This document shows positions 1 to 12,111 of a stretch of 64,000 nt of DNA, in pieces. The position numbers and the translations under genes were made by a program. This stretch comes from Anthoceros angustus. Taxonomy: Eukaryota > Streptophyta > Anthocerotopsida > Anthocerotales > Anthocerotaceae. Numbering within the stretch: the stretch's first letter is position 1; the number at the start of each line of letters is the position of its first letter. Below the pieces are notes generated by a model that did no database searches, was not told the DNA's origin, and saw only the letters and a program-made list of their open reading frames with translations. The stretch covers positions 328,248 to 392,247 of the forward strand of contig MU008199.1 of assembly GCA_010909165.1 (NCBI GenBank), in the 5' to 3' direction.

Positions 1-421
1 ACGTAACGCAACTGAAATTGGTGGTGAAGCCATTAAAGGAAGGTGGGCTTTGAGGGTATGTTGAGGTAGCTTGCCGGGGCTTGACGTCTTAGTCGACGTG
101 TTTCAAGAAAAAGGATCAAATTGTCTGGTCAAGATATGTGCCAAGGCAGCCTAGCTGATCACAGTGGGAAAACGCCGGGAGACATGCTTCAGTAGCAGTG
201 ATAGAACAGCGATATCGATCATGCTGTCCGCGACACCAGATCAGGGCAGGGGCGTAAGCATAACGCTGCCGAACTTGGCAGCTGCAGTGATCGAAAGTGT
301 TATCCACTCACAGATCCTGTTACGGCCTCTAGCTATCCCCTTTCCCTTCACATCTTGACGCTTGTGAATGTTCCTCCGCCGTCAGGTGCCACTTGGTCCG
401 ACTCCTCGAGGGGAATAAATG
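1..421. other. Unassigned sequence upstream of the duplicated block
   Basis: I see no gene, RNA or repeat family here. Short open frames of about 60 codons exist on both strands but carry no recognisable motif. The stretch ends where the 427-bp tandem duplication begins. Confidence 0.4.
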
Positions 422-1273
422 CTTGGAGCAATGTAAGAACGGACGTTTGTGCACGGATCTGAAATGTCTTGTACGTGTAATATCAAGTCCACCAGGGACT
501 GGTCCGTTCTCACGGGACTAAATCAACTTGGTTAATGACATTGGTATTCCAGGTCAAAATTGCTCAAGAAAACACCTTCCAAAGTTTGGATGGCCCACGA
601 AGGCATGATGAATATTTATGATGCGAAATGATACACATGTTCGACCCCAAAAGGGCCAGCCGACCAGCCATCTTTGGGCACTGTAAAGTAATCATATCTT
701 ATGATAATTTTACAATTTTATTTAATTATTAAAATAAAATTAAAATATAATGTGATGACGAAAACTTTCTCACAAGTGGAGGAGGATACAAGAGGGAGGA
801 TGCAGGAAGGAGGGAGGGATGGCGGGTGGAAATGATTGGGGAGGATGCCTTGGAGCAATGTAAGAACGGACGTTTGTGCACGGATCTGAAATGTCTTGTA
901 CGTGTAATATCAAGTCCACCAGGGACTGGTCCGTTCTCACGGGACTAAATCAACTTGGTTAATGACATTGGTATTCCAGGTCAAAATTGCTCAAGAAAAC
1001 ACCTTCCAAAGTTTGGATGGCCCACGAAGGCATGATGAATATTTATGATGCGAAATGATACACATGTTCGACCCCAAAAGGCCAGCCGACCAGCCATCTT
1101 TGGGCACTGTAAAGTAATCATATCTTATGATAATTTTACAATTTTTAATTATTAAAATAAAATTAAAATATAATGTGATGACGAAAACTTTCTCACAAGT
1201 GGAGGAGGATACAAGAGGGAGGATGCAGGAAGGAGGGAGGGATGGCGGGTGGAAATGATTGGGGGAGGATGCC
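422..1273. repeat. Tandem duplication, 2 x ~427 bp
   Basis: The block beginning cttggagcaatgtaagaac at 422 recurs at 849 and runs in register to about 1273. The only differences noticed are small: one G fewer in a G run (near 652 and 1079) and a 3-bp length change in an A/T run (near 718 and 1142). Near identity suggests a recent duplication. No coding content is recognised in either copy. Confidence 0.9.
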
Positions 1274-1403
1274 GGAGCAATGCCGGGTGGAAATGATTGG
1301 GGGAGGATGTAGGAGGATGCGGGAGGGAGTGATGGCAGGTTGGAGTGATTGTGGGAGGATATAGGAGGTGCAGGAGGGAGCGGTGACAGATGCGGGAGAA
1401 GGG
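1195..1403. repeat. Purine-rich GGGAGGAT-type minisatellite
   Basis: Degenerate repeats built on ggaggat, gcaggaggga and ggtggaaatgattgg run from the end of the second 427-bp unit. The open frame on the opposite strand is a by-product of this repetition (His/Pro/Ser-rich) and is not treated as a gene. Confidence 0.75.
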
Positions 1404-1622
1404 GAAGAGTATTGTGGGTGCCAAAATATGACTAATCAATCATCAGATATGGGGGTTGTTGATGTGGGTGTAGGCAAAGAGTATTGTGAATTCTAAAATA
1501 TGAATGATCAATCATCCAATATGGGTTTTTGAAGAGTATTGCGAGTGCTAAAATTTGAATGATCAAATCATCGGATATGGGTTCTTGAAGAGTATTGTGA
1601 GTGCTAAAATTTGAATCGATCG
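1404..1622. repeat. Tandem repeat of ~56-70 bp, about 3.5 units
   Basis: Each unit starts with aagagtattgtg and contains a form of gctaaaatttgaatgatcaa followed by a catcNNatatggg segment. The first unit is longer. No gene is seen. Confidence 0.75.
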
Positions 1623-1628
1623 TTTCAT

Positions 1629-1766
1629 ATTTCTTCCCGAAGTTTGGAAGTGTTGGAATTCTTGGAGACATGTGGCCAGGCTCTTTGCACCTTCCTTTTC
1701 TTCCCGAAGTTTGGAAGTGTTGGAATTCTTGGAGACATGTGACCAGGCTCTTTGCACCTTCCTTCT
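1629..1766. repeat. Direct tandem duplication of ~68 bp
   Basis: The segment ttcttcccgaagtttggaag through ctctttgcaccttcctt occurs twice back to back, with one G/A difference (gtggccagg versus gtgaccagg). Confidence 0.85.
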
Positions 1767-2235
1767 GTCCTCATGAGCGGTCATATTTGATATGCATATT
1801 TGATATGCCCACCACTGACTTCCAAAATTAGTTGCTTTTTGTTTTTTAATTTTAGCATCATACGATATATTTTCCAATCCTTTACAATCCCTTTGTATCT
1901 TAATTTACATCTGATTTTAGAATTATTAAAATAATAGTTCTCGAATCCACGAGGTAGCGATTGTTTGAGCAAATTACCGTCTTCAATAGCCCAATATTTC
2001 GTGGCTTTATTCTTCAGTGGCCCTATACCACCGCTCGCTACTCGCAGCTCTGGGCTAGGTCCCGCAGCCTGCCTCCCTTCCGCATCGTCGATGCTTGAGT
2101 TTCAACTTCAAGATCGTCTGTGTGATACACTAACTGTTGATATAGATACACTCACTGAACTATTTGCTAGTTTATCTTACAAAAAAAACCCGAACTAGCT
2201 TAGTCCCCGTGACAAATATCGGTTGTGACAACTAG
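1767..2235. other. AT-rich spacer, nothing recognised
   Basis: There is no convincing coding, RNA or repeat signal. A short open frame near 1965-2198 has no recognisable domain. Confidence 0.35.
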
Positions 2236-2334
2236 CAATTTTCCGCCAGGTACTCCGGATTCTTGCAGTCGGGAATGTTTGGTTTTGCATGCCATTCAAC
2301 AGGAGCTGCAGAATATGTAATGTTTTTTCAGGAG
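2236..2334 (+). pseudogene. Scrap of the FG-GAP (CRTAC1-like) gene
   Basis: This stretch reproduces the last bases of exon 11 of the FG-GAP gene (ttttccgccag, parent 28501-28511) and then the following intron (gtactccggattcttgcag and the ggttttgcatgcc region), ending at a ttttttcagg resembling that intron's acceptor. Because intron sequence is included, the fragment arose by DNA duplication and not by retrotransposition. It stops abruptly and runs into the end of PPR copy A. Confidence 0.7.
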
Positions 2335-2470
2335 CTGCTGTGGACTGATAATTCGTATCATCAGCTTAGCAGAGTCCGATGTCATCCAGCCAGCTCCAAC
2401 TGGGCGCCTGCTGATCCTTCTCCCAACACCCAGATGTAACAATCCACCTGCTGGACACATTCCATCTTTC

Positions 2471-5031
2471 TCACGGTTCACCGCAACTGCAAGAACCAGC
2501 TGTGAATCGATGCACGCAGTGCATCCCTCACCACGATGTCCTCTTTTCAACCCTTGACATGATTGCAGTGGAAGTGTGGCAGTCACTACACATGCGGAGA
2601 TTCTTCGCTACCAGCAGAGGTGTGCCGCTCGGAGTTTTCAAGAGGCCGTACGCCAGAGCTAGCTTCTCAGCATGCCCACAAAGTGCATCCTCCTTTTCTT
2701 CTCAGACAATGGCTTCAACACCAATTTTGTGTGTGGTACATGGCCCCTTCCTGCTTCAGACGTCCATTCACACTCTCTACCTTGAGAAATATCGTCCCTG
2801 TTTTCTCCTACCACAAATGTATGTATTTCCTCCTCTACCTCAATGCCTGCCACTGCAGGTTTCTTCTTAGCTCCTGCTGTCATTCTCTGTCTCTCAATCC
2901 TCTCTACATCTGTCCACCTCCCAGCATCTGCATACCCATTGGCCATGAGCACATATGCAGATGCACTTGAGGGTCAAGTCTAACAAGACTTTCAAAACAC
3001 CGTGTCGCCTCTCCATATCCCGTGACTTTGCAGGCATTCAGCAACCAACCCCACAACATTGTTTTGACTCTCACAAGATAATAGCATGCTCTCTGCCTCA
3101 TCTAAGTGGCCTGCACGCCCCAGAAGATCAATCATACAGTTGTAATGCTGAAGAGTAGGTTTCATGCCATGCTGTTCAACCATAACATCGGTGCTTGCGC
3201 CTCGTACACCAGTCCCTCATGCCCACATGCTACAAAAGACAAGTAAAAGTAGCATCATCGGGCTGAATACCAGCCACCAACATCTCCTCAACAAGCTAGT
3301 GCTTTCCTACCTCCATCACAACTACCATAACCAGCTATCAGGGCATTCCATGTCACAACGTCCTTAGTGGCCAAGCTGTCAAAACCCGGCGTGCATCCTC
3401 CAATTCGCCACATTTTGCATACATGTCCACCAGGCCAGTGCCCACCAGTGCGTTATCTAGCTGTCCTCTTTCCACAATCTGTGAGTGGAGCTGCCTGCCC
3501 GCTGCAAGGCACCAGCGCCAGCACAGGCCTTCAAAGGCAAGCATAAGTAACATGGTTACCCAAAATCAGGCCCTCTTGCTCCATTTGTCTATAGAGAACC
3601 AGCGCCTCTTGATCGAGGCCTTGGTTTGCATACCCTGCTATCAGGGCAGTCCATATCACAACATCCTTTGTGGCCAAGCTGTCAAAAACTACGCTGTCTT
3701 CCATTTCACCACATTTTGCGTACATGTCCACCAGGCAGGTGCGCACCAGTGTGTTATCTAGTTCTCTTCTTTCCACAATCTCTGAGTGCAGCTGCCTGCC
3801 TTTCTGCAAATCACCAGCGCACAGGCCTTCAGAAGGCAAGACACAGTAACAGGGTTAGCCAAAATCCGATCCTCTTGCCCCATTCGTTCATACAGTCCAA
3901 AACCTCATCACTGAGCCCATGATTTACATAACCAGCTATGAGAGCATTCCACGTCACCACATTTTTTGTGGTCAAGCTGTCAAATACACGCCGTGCATCT
4001 TTCAGTTGTCCACATTTTGCATACATGTCCACCAGGCAGCTGCCAACAAACAAGTTAGGAGAAAGGCCACTGTGCAAGACATCATAGTGCACTTTCCTGC
4101 CAGATTCCAGGTCGGCGGCAAATGCGCAAGCTTGAAGCGCAGCTAAAGACATGAGCATCCGGCTTCACCACTGAGCTACGCATCTCGTGGTACAGTCGTA
4201 TGGCCTCATTAGGTTTCCATGCTTAGCATGGGCAGAGATTATGGAAAACCACATGAAGGCATCTGGTTTGCCCACCCTGGTGAACACATCCATGGCCAAT
4301 TGTAACTCACCTACACCTGCATACATCCGCAATATGGTTCCCCAAGTACGTATTCGACTCGTATCCCAGATTGATAATGAGATCATGAACCCGTCGCCCC
4401 ACAACCAGATTCTTCTTAGCCGCGCACAGTTTCAGTATAGCATAAAACAGAGACTGAGAAACAGGACAGTCCCCTGCGCCAGAAATTCCAGGGCGGCGAC
4501 GGCCTCACTGAGCTTCCCTTGCTCACATAACGTGCTCACGGTTTCAGGAGTTATGCCCATGTCGGATCCTGCAGGCCTGCCAGGCTCGGGCTTACCCGAA
4601 ACGCTCGACTTCGACGTAGAGGCACCATGCCCCATCCGCATGTCCAAAGCAACGAGCTGCTCATCCACCCAAGCTGGATTGGAGGAGTTGTCTAACCAGA
4701 GGACCTCACCAGACCCCTCACGGCGGAAGTCAGGCGAACGGGAGCTCTTCTTATCTCGCCTGTTATCCCACCACATGGTAGGGTGAAGAAAAAACTCTCG
4801 CCACAAGCGCTCCAGCTCCTGGCGACGATCGTCGCTGGATAATGCCTCCCCAGCCATGTATTTCCTCCGCAGTGCTGAGTTCATCACCCTCCTCCACCTC
4901 GAGGCTTCGTTGCTTGCCAGCGGCTGCCTGCTGAAAGTGCGGCGTGCGGAGCTCTGATAGACTCCCCGCACACCACCAATTGGTTGAGTCCATAACGGAT
5001 CCGGTTGCCATATGGTGGTCATGTCAGGCAC
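2471..5031 (-). pseudogene. PPR-DYW editing-factor pseudogene (copy A)
   Basis: Minus-strand relative of copy C, with a start region reading MPDMTTIWQPDPLWTQPIGG. PLS-type pentatricopeptide repeats follow, with three HS/HY-x-I/V-xx-R/SG helices near 4090, 3790 and 3500. After these come E-domain segments and a DYW-like deaminase tail ending HRFTAGSCSCGEP. Matching reading frame moves repeatedly between phases (breaks near 4420, 4160, 3830, 3540, 3350, 3190, 2990 and 2660), so no continuous product is possible. The family normally edits organellar transcripts. The length is close to copy C, and the gene lies head to head with copy B about 3 kb away. A minority of the breaks could be sequencing errors, but their number argues for a true pseudogene. 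Confidence 0.85.
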
Positions 5032-5556
5032 CGCTGTTGGGAGACGAGACGCACAAACTTTGCAGTACCAGGCTTCCTAGCTATGTGCTGTGCACCACCA
5101 ATAAAATGCAGCGGCCACACATGCTTAGCAAAGGCAGCGTACCACCGTCCGACGTACAACAAGCACGTGCACGTCCTCAGATCTATGCAAACCAGCCAAA
5201 TTGTGATCGTCTCCACCTCGTGCCCGCACCCGCGCTCATAGTATGGGCCCATTACCTATTGCCAAACAAAGGTCGTGGATCGCTTACGATTCCGCCTTCT
5301 GGGAACCCCTTCGGACTCCTAGTTCATGTCTACTGCAGCGTGCACTCCTCTCTCGGACACACCAAAGCAAGTCGGTTGAAAGTTGGACAAATTCGGTAAC
5401 GTTTTAAAAAGTGATGGACCGAATTTCCGCTCATGATCCATGGCTCCGTTCAAGAAATCCGTTCATACGATCGGCATACCGTAGGCTTATTACAGACCAC
5501 AAAAATAATTATTATTTTAATATTATAATTAAATAATATTTAAACTATTTAAATTC
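5032..5556. other. Intergenic region upstream of PPR copy A
   Basis: This would be the promoter side of minus-strand copy A. A 151-codon plus-strand open frame (4944-5399) is largely antisense to the start of copy A and has no recognisable domain. The region becomes AT-rich after 5480. Confidence 0.35.
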
Positions 5557-5644
5557 CTGATTAATTTCCATCAGATTGCTGATTAATGTCCATCAGATTG
5601 CTGATTAATTTCCATCAGATTGCTAATTAATTTCCATCAAATCG
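5557..5644. repeat. 22-bp tandem repeat, 4 units
   Basis: The unit ctgattaatttccatcagattg is present four times in register (starts 5557, 5579, 5601 and 5623), with one or two substitutions in units 2 and 4. Confidence 0.9.
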
Positions 5645-5769
5645 TGGTCTACTCTACAGCTCCGGTTCCAGAAATTTGCATATACATATAAGCTAGGTAC
5701 ATGTTTAGGACTTTGAGGCATGCACTTCGGACCAAGGAGACCTGGGGTAATGCTTGCGTTCACCCAACA

Positions 5770-5900
5770 ACTAGAGGTAGCGGAAAATGGAATCCAAGGC
5801 GTGTTGGGAGCCGCTTGTAAGTGTGTTGACTTTGCAGGGAGGTTACTTTGCAGAAATGATCGACAGACATGGCATCACTCTAACAAAATGGAGAATTGAT
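5770..5900 (+). pseudogene. Small PPR-gene scrap
   Basis: Bases 5770-5815 (gcggaaaatggaatccaagg...) resemble 11264-11310 on the same strand. The following segment translates to a DRHGIT-like stretch typical of the helix before the E domain of DYW-class PPR proteins. It is too short to place better. Confidence 0.4.
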
Positions 5901-6918
5901 TTCATAAAGGTGATTTTACCATCTTTCCTCATGTTCCATCTGCTTAATTGATGGGAGTAATAGGCTTGTGACCAAGACTCTGAAATCTTTCGTCAACCGA
6001 TGGTAAGAGATGGTAGAGGAAGTTCGAGAGCATGTTGTGCACATGGTGTCGACTTTTACTTCGGTTAGGATTTTGCTATTTAGTTAGCTTTTCCCGTATA
6101 CAACGTTAATTATGCTCAGGGTTTATTGTGAGCTTGTTTTTTTTTTTGAAATATAAATTTTGAGTATTTTCGCTAAAATATATGAAACTATGTCTCCTCT
6201 AAACACTTCCTTTCTTTTCTTTCAGCGTAATGCATTCATTCGACAATATACTAATGCCACCAGTTTCATCCACAGCTGTAAATGGTCAAAGATGGCATTG
6301 CAAGGCAGACACTTCAACAGTGACAGTCAATAGAAAATCAGCTCCACAAGACCTCCCACTTTCACAGTTTTATGGCGAACCCAATTCATCTGGAATGAAG
6401 ACGGGCATAAATGCAACTCCACAGCAAATGAACGACAAACATGAGGGTTAATATCCTAAATAGTTTCTTTATGGAGTAAAGTAATAGTTATGATCTTCTA
6501 ACTAATTTACTATGTTCCATAAATATTATAAGTCCTTTCAAAGAAGCCATTTACAACCGTCCATATGAAGATCTTCTTAGACATGCTAGATGTTCTTAAA
6601 ACCATTTGCAAAGTAAGCAAAGGCCACAAGTAAAGATTACATTGTCCAAAAATATGATATATTATTATGACACATTTTAAATACAAATGTAGTGCAAACA
6701 AGTACAACCAATAAACAAGGCGGATTTGGTGGCAAGTCCACCAATGGAGACGGGCCCAAAAGCCTAGATGATGCAAGTGCAAAAATTCAAGATGAGTAAA
6801 TGATACGTGGAGGCCAAGTGGACTAGTGACATCATTCATGAGGAGTCCGTGGATAGACAGCGGGCATTAACGAGGACTGGGCAAGGAATATATATGGTAG
6901 AAGACACACACGGAAGGA
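5901..6918. other. Intergenic, no gene recognised
   Basis: A 73-codon plus-strand open frame (6230-6451) and a 109-codon minus-strand one (6839-6510) have no recognisable motif. The composition is AT-rich with homopolymer runs. Confidence 0.35.
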
Positions 6919-7020
6919 AGATTTTATTGAGGTGAAAACAATGGAAAAGCCCATCTAGGAGGGGACAACCAAAGGGACAAGGGGTCGAGGTGAAGAGGAG
7001 CATCCGAGCTCCCTACCCTG
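6919..7020. repeat. Dispersed repeat, copy 1
   Basis: The segment beginning attttattgagg, then catct-agg-ggggacaa and ending near gagctcccta, has a second diverged copy at 35328-35435 on the same strand. This suggests an interspersed element family. The type is unknown. Confidence 0.55.
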
Positions 7021-7147
7021 ATCGCACCCACAATGTCATATGCAGGAAGAATAAACCTGCAATGGAGTATCTTTGTGAGGGTACACGGCATGGTAGTTAA
7101 CCTAGGACCTCCCAACCACATAACTGAGCCTAAAATTTCAATGTGAT

Positions 7148-7247
7148 GTAATACTATAGGTATAACATTTTTCAACATGGTTCATGTAATACTATAGATA
7201 TAATATTTTTCAAAATGGGTTCATGTAATACTATAGATATAACATTT
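7148..7247. repeat. 38-39 bp tandem repeat, ~2.6 units
   Basis: The unit gtaatactatagatataaca plus tttttcaacatgggttcat repeats at 7148, 7186 and 7225, with the last unit partial. Confidence 0.85.
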
Positions 7248-7991
7248 GATGTTACGTTTAAGAAGGCCCAGTCCCACTTCCAGGAGTGTGTCGTGGACAA
7301 AAAAATGCAATATAGGATAACAAAAATTAAACTTCTTCTTCTAGGCAGCAAGCAATAGATGTGGTCCTTGTTATCTTTCCATGCCGATCAGTCAAAGCCG
7401 GGCCCTCCGGCTCCATTTGTCCATACAGTCGAGAAAAAGCTGTAAAAAAACCTCTCTGCATTTTCCAGTTCCCCATATTCCGCATTCTCCGGAGCCGTCC
7501 TCTCGTCCTGGTTTGGATCAGAATGTCACAGACGCGCGCGCCTTGGATCCCCTCAACCAGTTGCTGGAGATTCTCACACCCAGTAGCCACGGTTTCTCCG
7601 AGCTCTTCGGTTGCAGCCAGTCGATTCCCAGATCTTCACTAGCCACAGATCACAACAAAAACGGTCGGATCATTCAGAGCAGGTTGCGGGAGGGACGGAT
7701 GGCCGGGACGGGGCGGGCGGGAACAGGCTACATATTTTGAAACACCGTACGCACACGACGCACTTTCCCTAACGGATTTGCCAACCGAATGTTCTTAACC
7801 CTCACCACATTCTTCACCGCCCCGTTCGACGGGACGAGCTTGATTCTATGGTGGCCATGGCCCATGTGCATGGGAACGTGGGGGGGCGATGGCCTGCCAC
7901 GGCCGTGCAATACGGCGAGTGGCAGGCCTAAATGGTCTTCGGGGATTGATAGGAATGCTTCCGAGAGCGGTGCCTGCGACATGACCACAGG
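7248..7991. other. Region upstream of PPR copy B
   Basis: Open frames on both strands (for example 7361-7740) overlap one another and carry no domain I recognise. The region may include the former promoter of copy B. Confidence 0.35.
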
Positions 7992-10900
7992 ATGGCATTT
8001 TGTGACATGGCCACAGTATGGCAACCGGATCCGTCATGGACCCAACCAATTGGTGGGTGTGCAGGGAGTCCACCAGGAGCTCGCGCACGCCTCACTTTCA
8101 GCAGACAGCCGCTGGCAAACAACGAAGCCTCGAGGTGGAGCAGGGTAATGAGCTCAGCACTGCGGAGGAAATACATGGCTGGGGAGGCATTCTCCAGCGA
8201 CGATCGTCGCCAGGAGCTGGAGCGCTTGTGGCGAGAGTTTTTTCTTCACCCTACCATGTGGTGGGATAACAGGCGAGATAAGAAGAGCTCGCGTTCGCCT
8301 GACTTCCGCCGCGAGGGGTCTGGTGAGGTCCTCTGGTTAGACAACCTCCAATCCAGCTTGGGTGGGTGAGCAGCTCGTTGCTTTGGACAGGCGGATGGGC
8401 CATGGTGCTTCTACGTCGAAGTCGAGCTTTTTGGGTAGGCCCGAGCCTGGCAGGCCTGCAGGATACGACATGGGCATAACTCCTGAAACCGTGAGCACGT
8501 TATGTGAGCAAGGGAAGCTCAGTGAGGCCGTCGCCGCCCTGGAATTTCTGGCGCAGGGGGCCTGTCCTGTCTCTCAGTCTCTGTTTTATGCTGTACTGAA
8601 ACTGTGCCAGAAAAAGAATCTGGTTCTGGGGCGACGAGTTCATGATCTAACTATCAATCTGGGATACGAGTTAAATACGTACTTGGGGAACCATATATTG
8701 CGGATGTATGCAGGTGCAGGTGAGTTACAATTGGCCATGGATGTGTTCACCAGGGTGGGCAAACCAGATGCCTTCATGTGGTTTTCCATAATCTCTGCAT
8801 ATGCTAAGCATGGGAATCCTAATGAGGCAATACAACTGTACCACGAGATGCATAGGTCAGGGGTGAAGCCAGATGGTCACGTCTTTGTAGCTGCCCTTCA
8901 AGCTTGTGCATTTGCCAATGACTTGGAATCTGGCAGAACTGTGCACTCTGATTTCTTGCGCAGTGGAATTCCTCTGAACTTGTTTCTAGGCAGCTGCCTG
9001 GTTGACATGTATGCAAAATGTGGCGAACTGGAATATGCACGGCAGGTATTTGACAGCTTGCCCACAAAAAATGTTGTTACATGGAATGCTCTCATAGCTG
9101 GGTATGCAAATCATAGGCTCTTTCAAGAGGCGTTTATTCTGTATAGAGAAATGGAGCAAGAGGGCCTGGTTCTGGCTGATAATGTTACTTTTGCTTGCCT
9201 TCTGAAGGCCTGTGCAAGCTCTTGTGCTTTTAGTAGAGGCAGGCAGCTGCACTCACAGATTTTGGAAAGAGGGCACCTAGAAAGTGACATATTGTTGGGC
9301 AACTGCCTAGTGGACATGTATGCGAAATGTGGCGAACTGGAAGTTGCACACATGGTTTTTGAGAGCTTGGCCACTAAGGATGTCGTCACATGGACCTCCT
9401 TAGCTGGCTGGGTATGCAAATCATGGGCTTTTTCAAGAAGCACTTCTTCTATATGGACAAATGGAGCAAGAGGGCTTGAGTTTGGGAAATCATATTACGT
9501 TTGCTTGCCTTCTTAAGGCCTGTGCAAGCGATGGTGCCTTAGAGAAGGGCAGGGAGTTGCACTCACAGATTGTGGAAAGGGGACTGCTAGATAACATACT
9601 GGTGGGCAACTGCCTGGTGGACATGTATGCTAAATGTGGCAAACTGGAAGATGCATGCAGGGTTTTTGACAGTTTGCCCAGAAAAAATGTGGCGACATGG
9701 ACGGCTCTAATAGCTGGCTATGCACAGCAGGGTCTCCCTCGAGAGGCTATTGGCCTGTATGGACAAATGGAGCAAGAGGGCCAGATCCTAGCTGACAGCG
9801 TTGCTTTTTCTTGCCTTTTGAGGGCATGTGCAAGTGCCGGTGCCTTGCAAGAGGGCAGGCACCTGCACTCTCAGATTCTGGAAAGAGGTCAGCTGCAAAG
9901 TGACATGCTGGTAGGAACTGCTTGGTAGACATGTATGCAAAATGGCGAACTCAAGATGCTCGCCAGGTCTTTGATAGCTTGGCCTTGAAAGATGTGGTGA
10001 CATGGACGACCCTTATAGCAGGGTATGCTCAGCAAGGGCCCTGTCAGGAGGCGTTGGTTCTGTATCGTCAAATGGAGCAGGAGGGGCTGATTCTGGCTGA
10101 CGCTGTTACTTTTCTTGCCTTTGAGGGTATGTGCAAGTGCTGGTGCCTTACAAGAGGGAAGAGAACTGCACTCACAGATTGTGGAAAGAGGTCAGTTAGA
10201 CAGTGACATACAATTGGGCACGTGCCTGGTGGACATGTATGCGAAATGTGGTGAATTAGAAGATGCACGTCGGGTGTTTGACAGTTTAGCATCAAGAGAT
10301 GTGGCGACATGGACGGCCCTGATATCTGGCTATGGTACTTGTGATGAAGGTCACAATGCCCTTGCCTGTTTTGAGGAGATGTTAGTTGCTGGTGTTCAGC
10401 CGGATGATTCTACTTTGACCTGCGTTTTGGTAGCATGTGGTCATGAGGGTTGGTGACTGAGGGTCGCACTTCAATGCCATGGAACAGCAGGGCATCAAAC
10501 CTAATATTCAGCATTACAATTGCATGATTGATCTTCTTGCACGAGCAGGCCATCTAGATGAGGCGGAGAACATGCTATCATCATGTGAGAGCGAAGGCAA
10601 TGTCGTGGGGTTGACGTCTTTGCTATATGCCTGCAAAAGTCATGGGGATATAGAGAGGGCAACCCGGTGCTTTGAAAGTCTTGTAAGACTGGACCCTCAG
10701 GGTGCATCCGCGTATATGCTTATGGCCAATGTGTATGCCGATGGTGGTAGGTGGACAGATGCAGAGAGGATTGAAAGACAGAGAATTATAGCTGGAGCCA
10801 AGAAGAAACCTGCAGTAGCAGGCATTGAGGTCAAGAAGGAGGTACATACGTTTGTGGTGGGAGAATACAGAGATGATATCTCGCTCAAGTTAGAGAGCAT

Positions 10901-11216
10901 GAGAGTATGTCTGAAGGAGGCAGGGGCCACGTACCGCAGACAAAGTTGGTTCTGAAGCCACTGTCTGAGAAGGAAAAGGAAGATGCGCTTTGTGGGCATG
11001 CTGAGAAGCTAGCTCTGGCATATGGTCTCTTGAATACTCCAAGTGGCACGTCTGCTGGTAACGAAGGATCTACGAATGTGCAGTGACTGCCACAGTTCCA
11101 CCGAAATCATGTCGAGGGTTGAAAAGCGAGATATTGTTGTAAGGGATGGTTACCGTGTGCATCGATTCGCAGCTGGTTGTTGCAGTTGTAAGGTCGACCG
11201 TAAAGTGAAGATCTAG
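7992..11216 (+). pseudogene. Expanded PPR-DYW pseudogene (copy B)
   Basis: The start region reads MATVWQPDPSWTQPIGG. An open stretch of PLS repeats follows (8362-9410), then further PPR blocks in shifted frames (9461-9928, 9940-10120, 10115-10456, 10479-10955), an E domain and a DYW-like deaminase segment ending CSCKVDRKVKI. Frame breaks lie near 8345 (two bases fewer than copy A), 9410, 9920, 10110, 10455 and 10950. It contains five HSxxxxxxG helices (near 8941, 9250, 9556, 9862 and 10170), whereas copies A and C have three. It is therefore longer by about two 306-bp units, each one P-L-S triplet of 102 residues. It was probably an organellar RNA-editing factor and is now unlikely to make a full product. 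Confidence 0.85.
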
Positions 11217-11230
11217 ACTGTGGACTTGAA

Positions 11231-11440
11231 TCATGCATTTGGTACGAAGGTGACCAACAACCGAGAGGAAGCGGAAAATGGAATCAAGGCGTGTTGGCGG
11301 CCGCTTGCCTGACCGTCCAAGAAGGTCCACGATTTCCAGTGCTCGAGTGTGGGAGTGATGCCATGTCTGTCCGCCGTTGCGGTTAACTGCTTTCTGCCCT
11401 CTTGTGCCAGACCCACATGACTGCAGGCCACCAGTTGGGC
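11231..11440 (-). pseudogene. Minus-strand PPR fragment
   Basis: Read on the minus strand, this gives ACSHVGLAQEGRKQ, then DRHGITPTLEHW and VDLLGRSGK in neighbouring frames. These are hallmark words of the last PPR motifs before the E domain of DYW-class proteins. No full-length partner is adjacent, so this is the remnant of a further, differently oriented PPR gene. Confidence 0.65.
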
Positions 11441-12100
11441 TCAACGTATGGTGCCGCACCATTGTTTTGTTGGCCATAGCCAGCACAGTTTGCCCTATTC
11501 CTTTCACCTTTATCCGAGAAGAAGGTCTGAAATCTAAAATGTCTTCGGTATGTCTTGGGTCTTCCTCCGCGATGCTCAAAGGAATGCCAAATGCCTCGCC
11601 AACGCAACTCAAGACTTCGAGCTGAGTGTATGACAATGGACCCGGATCACTTTTAATCGTCCTTCCTTATCTGCCATCAAATACTGTGAATTGTAGCAAG
11701 CGTGAAACGTTCGTCAAGTGTTGTGCATATTTCCAATCCTCTGTGCTTGATCCTTCCCTTCCCAACCCACCTTATCCCTGATGGATTTCAAACCTGCACC
11801 CTCAAATGGAAGATTATCTTGTAGCCGTCTCACTCTTTTAGCGATGAGAACTCTACTGGGTTAGTGGAATGCTTTTGACAAGAAAATTCTTTGTAGCTGA
11901 CAAGGAATTCGGCAATGGGCCATTGCTGGGTTTGACGTTAGGGCTTGATCATGCAGTCTACACTCCAGTTGCTAAGGTTGCCGTCGTTTCCTAACGTCCC
12001 CTTTGTTGATGCGCAGTTGGCTAGCATCCTGGCGCGGCCATCCTGACAGGGTCTCCACAGTTGATTCTGCGTTTCATCTTTCAAGAGCTGTGGCTGTAAC
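11441..12100. other. Spacer between PPR copies B and C
   Basis: Holds the presumed promoter of copy C. I see no clear TATA box or other gene. Antisense open frames up to 188 codons (11636-11070) include the PPR scrap but otherwise lack domains. Confidence 0.35.
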
Positions 12101-12111
12101 ATGTCCGCAGT